In this document: one piece after another, positions 58,683 through 64,000 of the stretch | Layout of the letters: the number at the start of each line of letters is the position of its first letter | Numbering within the stretch: position 1 is the stretch's first letter | DNA from: Urophycis tenuis | Taxonomy: Eukaryota; Chordata; Actinopteri; Gadiformes; Phycidae | Assembly (NCBI GenBank): GCA_036785325.1 | Contig: JAXIVH010000002.1 | Location: forward strand, 1,502,788 to 1,566,787 | Length of the DNA: 64,000 nucleotides | Reading direction: 5' to 3' | Notes under the pieces: generated by a model | What the model was told of the DNA's origin: nothing | Databases searched by the model: none | What the model saw: only the letters and a program-made list of their open reading frames with translations | Translations under genes and position numbers: made by a program

Positions 58683-59205
58683 GTGCCTGTGCTCTGGGCG
58701 CTGGGCGGCGTGGCAGTGAGGGGGAGGGGCCGTCCTCCCTTCTCTGGCGGTCTCGCTTTCTTTTATGATTGCTCTTTTTTTTCTTCTCTTTTTCCTTTTT
58801 TTCCTTTGCTGTAATCATCACATTCCATTGATCATAACATTTCCGCTTAACAGACACCTTTGTGGGGGAAACGACTGACATGTGCATGTTAAGAGGGGAG
58901 GAAGGTGAGGACGGGGGATTTGTTTAAGCCTCACTACCTGGAAGAGTAAGGGTTGGAAACCTTCCCACTGAAAGGGAATAACCTGCTTATTAACTCGGTA
59001 GTTGGCAATATCCTTTCGATATATTTCATTTTCATGCAGTATTTTGCGAGAGATAACATTTTTGTTTTTCTCTCTAACTTCAAGAGGACTGGATGTATAA
59101 TAAAATACAATAACTACAGTGAAAAATAAAACCCAGACCATGGATGCTTCCCATCTTAGAGGATGTATCTAAGCTAGCTGATGCTGATGGTTAGTGACAA
59201 GTAGC
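58683..59205. other. Intergenic, no gene seen
   Basis: A T-rich run at 58775-58805 and unremarkable sequence. Confidence 0.4.
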
Positions 59206-59206
59206 A

Positions 59207-59698
59207 GTTATTACACCATCAGCCATTACACCACCACAGCCATTACACCACCATTACAGCCATTACACCACCACAGCCATTACACCACCCCTACAGCCAT
59301 TACACCACCACAGCCACTACACCACCACCACAGCCATTACACCACCACTACAGCCATTACACCACCACTACTCCACCACAGCCACTACACCACCACAGCC
59401 ATTACACCACCACTACACCACCACAGCCATTACACCACCACTACAGCCATTACACCACCACAGCCACTACACCACCACGGCCATTACACCATCACAGCCA
59501 TTACACCACCACTACAGCCACTACACCACCACGGCCATTACACCATCACAGCCATTACACCACCACTACACCACCACAGCCATTACACCACCACAGGCAT
59601 TACACCACCACAGCCATTACACCACCACTACAGCCATTACATTACACCACCACAGGCATTACACCACCACTACACCACCACTACAGCCATTACACCAG
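59207..59698. repeat. CATTACACCACCACAGC minisatellite
   Basis: About 490 bases of 17-base units with CTACAGC and ACACCACCACTA variants. The open plus frame through it is compositional. Confidence 0.95.
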
Positions 59699-61140
59699 CC
59701 GCCCCCCCATCGACCCCACGCACCCTAAACCAGATGTTTTCTGTCGTACATTTCCCTGCTTCCTTTTACTTTGGCTTTTACTTACGCTCTGTCCTGCACT
59801 ATGCAGTGAAACGGTCCGAGTGCGACAGAGGGAGCGAGAGGGGGGAGAGAGAGAGAGTATCAAAGAGACAAAAGATAATGCAATGAAGATCGAAAAGGCT
59901 GTAGTTGTTTGTTGTCTGGATGAAAGCGAGCTTTTATCAGGATTCTAATGGAGTCTTATTTGACGTGCTTCAGATTTGCCATTCAGACGGTGCCAGACAT
60001 GGGTGCCTGAGTTGTGACATGATGCATCCTCTGATGAAGAGGAGGGAGAGGAAGACAGTGCGCCGCATTGATTTAATGATTGACTGAATTCATTCGTTTG
60101 TTCGCTCATTTCTTAATTCATTTGTTCACAATGGCAGTAAAAAAGTCAAAAACACACATTTTTCTTCCTCACAGACGTGTGCACACATTCACACACACAC
60201 ACACACACACAGAAAAATCTAATGTATAGAAATAGTGGGGAAGTAATTGAACAAATATGGCAGATGCCGATGGACTCCGACAACAGAGAAGGAGGCAGAC
60301 TGAGCCATCAGCACACGGCCAAATGGACTCCAGTATTTTACAGGCCTGGGATGGAGTGTGCTCTTATCGCGGGCGAAGCAGCTGGCTGTCGGAGGACAGG
60401 TGACGGAGAGAACGCTGCCTCTGTGTGATGAGCCCTGCCAGTCCTTCCCCCGGCTCGCTCGCTTAGCCGGAAAATAGATGGGAGGAAAAAACGCCTGACG
60501 GACGTTTAAATAAAGCTGTGCAGGGAAATTAGCGGTCATCCAAAAGTCACGCTGTTCTGCCTGGAACACAGATTTGAGGCTACCACCGCAGACTGTTGGA
60601 AGGTTTATAAGTATGCTCGGAACTCTGGGAAATGCGGTTTTCCTGACAGTTAATCTATAAGGTATGTTTCACTGATGTATCTTAATAATGTTGAGATGAA
60701 AAACATGCTGGTGTTATTAATTATAATAGCTTTACTTGCAGTGAGGGCCTATCATCATTATTCTCCTATCCACTGTCTCCCACTGTGTTGCTAAACATAA
60801 TATTCCATCGTGTGACATAGTTGCGATTGGCATGACAATTAACATGACAATTAACATGACACCACTTCCATCTCCAGTGCTAACTGAACAACGGCAGAGC
60901 GGGTGTATAATTAATTTCTATAAATAGTAAAGGTTTATTTTTTAAATTATTATCATCCAGGTAGGCGGCCAGACCGTTTACTTTACCAGACATAGCCTCA
61001 ATTAGGTTCCTAAAACAACTGAAAATTGCATATCCTTGTGGTTTCTCTGGGGACATTTTGCTTTATGTTCAGCTAAATCTTTATAAGGATGTTTTATTTT
61101 GTTTAAGGTACATGCTAATGTTGAATTAGATTGTACAATA
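59699..61140. other. Intergenic, unique-looking
   Basis: A short (CA)n at 60190-60212 was seen. The remainder, especially 60225-60640, is complex and non-repetitive, with no coding signal recognised. Confidence 0.4.
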
Positions 61141-61339
61141 GTGTGTGTGTGTGTGTGTGTGTGCGTATGCGTGTGCGTTTGTGTGCGTGTGCATGTGTGC
61201 GTTTGTGTGCGTGTGCGCGTGTGTGTGTGTGTGTGTGTGTGTGCGTGTGCGTGTGCGTTTGTGTGCGTGTGCATGTGTGCGTTTGTGTGCGTGTGCGTGT
61301 GTGTGTGTTTGTGTGCGTGTGTGTGTGTGTGTGTGTGTC
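61141..61339. repeat. (TG)n with GCGTGT interruptions
   Basis: About 200 bases of TG and GTGCGT with a doubled higher-order block at about 61165-61210 and 61240-61290. Confidence 0.95.
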
Positions 61340-62099
61340 TGTTTCGGGTCCCCTCAGTGGACAAACAACAGTCTGCTCATTAGCTGAAGCCACTGGTCTG
61401 TGTCTCCCTCTCTGCATGAGCTGCTATCAAAGTCTCTGTGGCACAGCACAGCAAAATACAGCCATGCAGTCTATTCTGCAGCTACACGCACACACACACA
61501 CAGTCACACACACGTGTGCAAACGCGCACACACACACGTACATGCACACACAAACATGCCCACTCACTCTCTCTTTCTCTCTCACCCATTGAGAGACACG
61601 TCATTTTGTTGGCTTCTGTTAATTTGCTCTTTTACACATCATCCAAACTCATTTCAGAGACACAGCAGAGACACTGTGGAGCAGCAGAGACACTGTGGAG
61701 CAGCAGAGACACTGTGGGCCAGATGACTGACACCCGGCCCCTACAAGCTAATGACAAAAGCCACCTGCACACAGTGGCGCGGAGAGCGGCTCGACGCCGT
61801 CACAGGCAGTGTGAGACGCATGCCGCCATTGTGGCCACAAAATGGAGATGGTGAGACAGAGACGTAGTGATCTGCTGTAACACATGCTTCTGGGTACAAA
61901 GAAACCATGCATGGATTTCATTCACTTTGAGTTTTGATCCCGATACGCTTTTAGAAGTCATTTCTAACATATTGAGCATTTGTAATTAGCTGCTACCTGA
62001 TTTTGTGAAAACGTTCTTTGCATATTAGTGATGCGTTATCTTCTCAGTGTTTGTGTATTTTATCAAAATGGCACACCAATGAAACTGAACTCAGTGGAG
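61340..62099. other. Intergenic, no gene seen
   Basis: CA-rich at 61485-61560, and a 17-base repeat (GAGCAGCAGAGACACTGTG) about three times at 61660-61710. Confidence 0.4.
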
Positions 62100-62109
62100 T
62101 GGAAAGAGA

Positions 62110-62148
62110 AAGGGGAGAGGGGGAGAGAGAAAGAGTGAGACACAGATA

Positions 62149-62206
<58 letters not shown>

Positions 62207-62240
62207 CACAGATAAGAGAGAGAGAGAGAGAGAGAGAGAG
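62110..62240. repeat. (GA)n microsatellite
   Basis: GA runs with an internal ACACAGATAAG interruption occurring twice. Confidence 0.95.
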
Positions 62241-62309
62241 GTCTGTCCCCAGACCGTGTACTCTGGAGGCGTGGCCCACTGCAGCACCACTGAACCGACT
62301 GACACCTAA

Positions 62310-62460
62310 CTGCAGACAGACAGGCAGACCGGGAGACGTACAGGCAGACAGGAAGACAGACAGGCAGACAGACAGACAGACAGACAAATGGAAGACACGA
62401 TGAAACAATGGCCAGTACCAAATGTACAGATGGACAGACATACAGACAGACAGACAGGGT
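62310..62460. repeat. (CAGA)n-rich tract
   Basis: Degenerate ACAGACAGGCAG repeats. Confidence 0.85.
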
Positions 62461-62530
62461 GAATATGAACACAAAGGGCAGTGTAAGGTTGGACATGTGA
62501 GCTATGAAAGAAATGATGATGGAATTCAAA

Positions 62531-62685
<155 letters not shown>

Positions 62686-62824
62686 AACATACAGGATTAC
62701 AAACACAAAACTTTTAGAGGCATTTAGCGATAGAGAGAGATAGAGAGAGAGAAAGAGAGAGACAGACAGAGAGACAGAGAGCGACAGAGAGAGAGGCAGT
62801 ATTGTAGTATTGTATATCCCTCCA

Positions 62825-63200
62825 CTGTAAGGGCCTTAAATGGTCTCTTGTTCCTCGCGCTGCCCGTATGAAGTCATCATCCCCGGAATCGGTGCCACTG
62901 GTGCTGAATTACCAGCGCTATTAAAATATTGCTCTTCATAATTAGTTTTAACGACGGCTCAGAGACCAGCAGCATGCTGTCGTTTTATTATCTACCCGCC
63001 GAAATAATGTGAATATGAGGTAACCACCTCTGGGCAACTGGTCCTGGCTGGAGACGTTCCCGCGACGCATTAAATGATAGGATCAGTAATAAGGAGAGGA
63101 ATCACGCCTCCAGCTTGACTCAACTCAGGTGAAGTGGAGTGCCCTTGTTCCAAGCTAATCCTTAATGGGGGAACAAAATGTTTGGCCAAACAGCGAGATC
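62825..63200. other. Unique block, possible conserved non-coding DNA
   Basis: No open gene. AATTACCAGCGCTATTAAAA and CATAATTAGTTTTAACGACG give it the AT-core, homeodomain-site look of developmental enhancers. This is impression only. Confidence 0.3.
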
Positions 63201-63596
63201 AGGAGATGGACGGGGGGGGGGGGGGGGGAAGGCTTTCGGAAGACGCTGACACGATAAAAAAAAGGATGATTGAAAGGATTTGTGTAATGATGTCATTGGG
63301 AAGAGATTACAGCAGCGCTCCAGAGTGAAAGGCTTTCTCTGGCCGGCTGCGGCCGTCGCCCTGCAGCTCGGGTCCGGACAGCACCGGCCCGCAAATCCCA
63401 CGCTTGCGCTTTTCAGCGAGAGACGGGGGGAGTAAACGTTGCTGTTAGGGCATTGTCTATGCAGGGCAGGGCTAAGTGGCTGGATAAAGGATTGCTGGTG
63501 AATTGCCTTAAGAGCCCTCACAGTGCGGCCACGAGTTTGGTTTATCCCCTTGTTAAATGTTGAAGAGCAGGAGGTCTGCCAACAGACCTTGGGCTA

Positions 63597-63796
63597 GTGT
63601 GTGTGTGTGTGTGTATGTGTGTGTGTGTGTGTGTGTATGTGTGTGTATGTGTGTGTGTGTGTATGTGTGTGTATGTGTGTGTGTGTGTGTGTGTGTGCGG
63701 GGGAGGGGGGGGGGGGGGGGTTCTTAGGTATGTGTGCTTATGAGGGGTGTGCTCGCTCATGTGTGAGTGTGTGTTTGAGTGTGTTCGTGTGTGTTT

Positions 63797-63869
<73 letters not shown>

Positions 63870-63890
63870 TGTGGCTGTGTGCGTGTGTTT
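63597..63890. repeat. (TG)n, G-run, (TG)n
   Basis: TG/TGTATG repeats, about 18 G bases near 63703-63720, then another long TG block to 63880. Confidence 0.96.
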
Positions 63891-64000
63891 GAGTGTATGC
63901 GCTTGCCGGAGCCAGGAATCGCTGAATGGGCAGATTGACAGGGCGAGACTCCCACTCTGAGCTGAACACTCAGCCTGTTACGGTGGACCTGGGACCACAC

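Noticed and set aside
57886..58887. Collagen-like or proline-rich open frames of about 250-330 codons on both strands
   Set aside because: They are produced by the CCTGGGTCCCCCTG minisatellite. Both strands and several frames are open.
59194..59886. Histidine/threonine-rich frame of 230 codons
   Set aside because: It is the translation of the CATTACACCACCACAGC array.

Overview
The window is nuclear DNA of a ray-finned (teleost-type) fish. The evidence is three split vertebrate genes with GT-AG introns, tRNA-headed fish SINEs, L2/CR1-type LINE remnants, hAT and Harbinger-like DNA transposons, and very dense (CA)n, (CT)n and minisatellite arrays. I cannot name the species. Two 200-base N runs (20348-20547 and 53801-54000) are scaffold gaps of unknown true size.

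Layout. (1) Bases 1-19072, plus strand: the middle of a CARMIL (capping protein regulator and myosin 1 linker) gene, closest to CARMIL1 from memory. Seventeen exons are recognisable, covering the end of the leucine-rich repeats, the helical dimerisation region and the start of the C-terminal part. The 5' end lies outside the window, and the remaining C-terminal exons are not found before or after the first gap. Five of the seven exons between 13.7 and 18.4 kb carry one-base indels. (2) 20.5-24.5 kb: old interspersed repeats and probable 3' UTR. (3) 24598-28672, minus strand: a complete seven-exon TLDc gene of the NCOA7 short-form type (273 aa) with its own TATA box. (4) 28.9-42.4 kb: no gene found. 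The stretch holds a 20-bp minisatellite of about 72 copies, a GC-rich minisatellite, SINEs, a hAT relic with a BED finger, two back-to-back perfect hairpins and two LINE ORF2 fragments. (5) 42582-55310, plus strand: a complete cndp1-like carnosine dipeptidase gene with a TATA box, a non-coding first exon and 11 coding exons (494 aa including a signal peptide). Its introns host three hAT elements with perfect 8-bp target duplications, one of them nested in another. (6) 55.3-64 kb: no coding gene seen. There is a CTCF-like motif at 56048, a SINE, two large minisatellites, and unique stretches that resemble regulatory DNA.

The three genes do not form a pathway. CARMIL regulates actin capping at the plasma membrane, NCOA7 short form is an intracellular TLDc protein of stress and innate responses, and CNDP1 is a secreted metallodipeptidase. 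I found no clearly new biological system. The most unusual material is in the repeats: a two-state minisatellite with higher-order duplication, a hAT element carrying an in-frame expanded 11-residue repeat, nested hATs, and hairpins abutting a hAT end.
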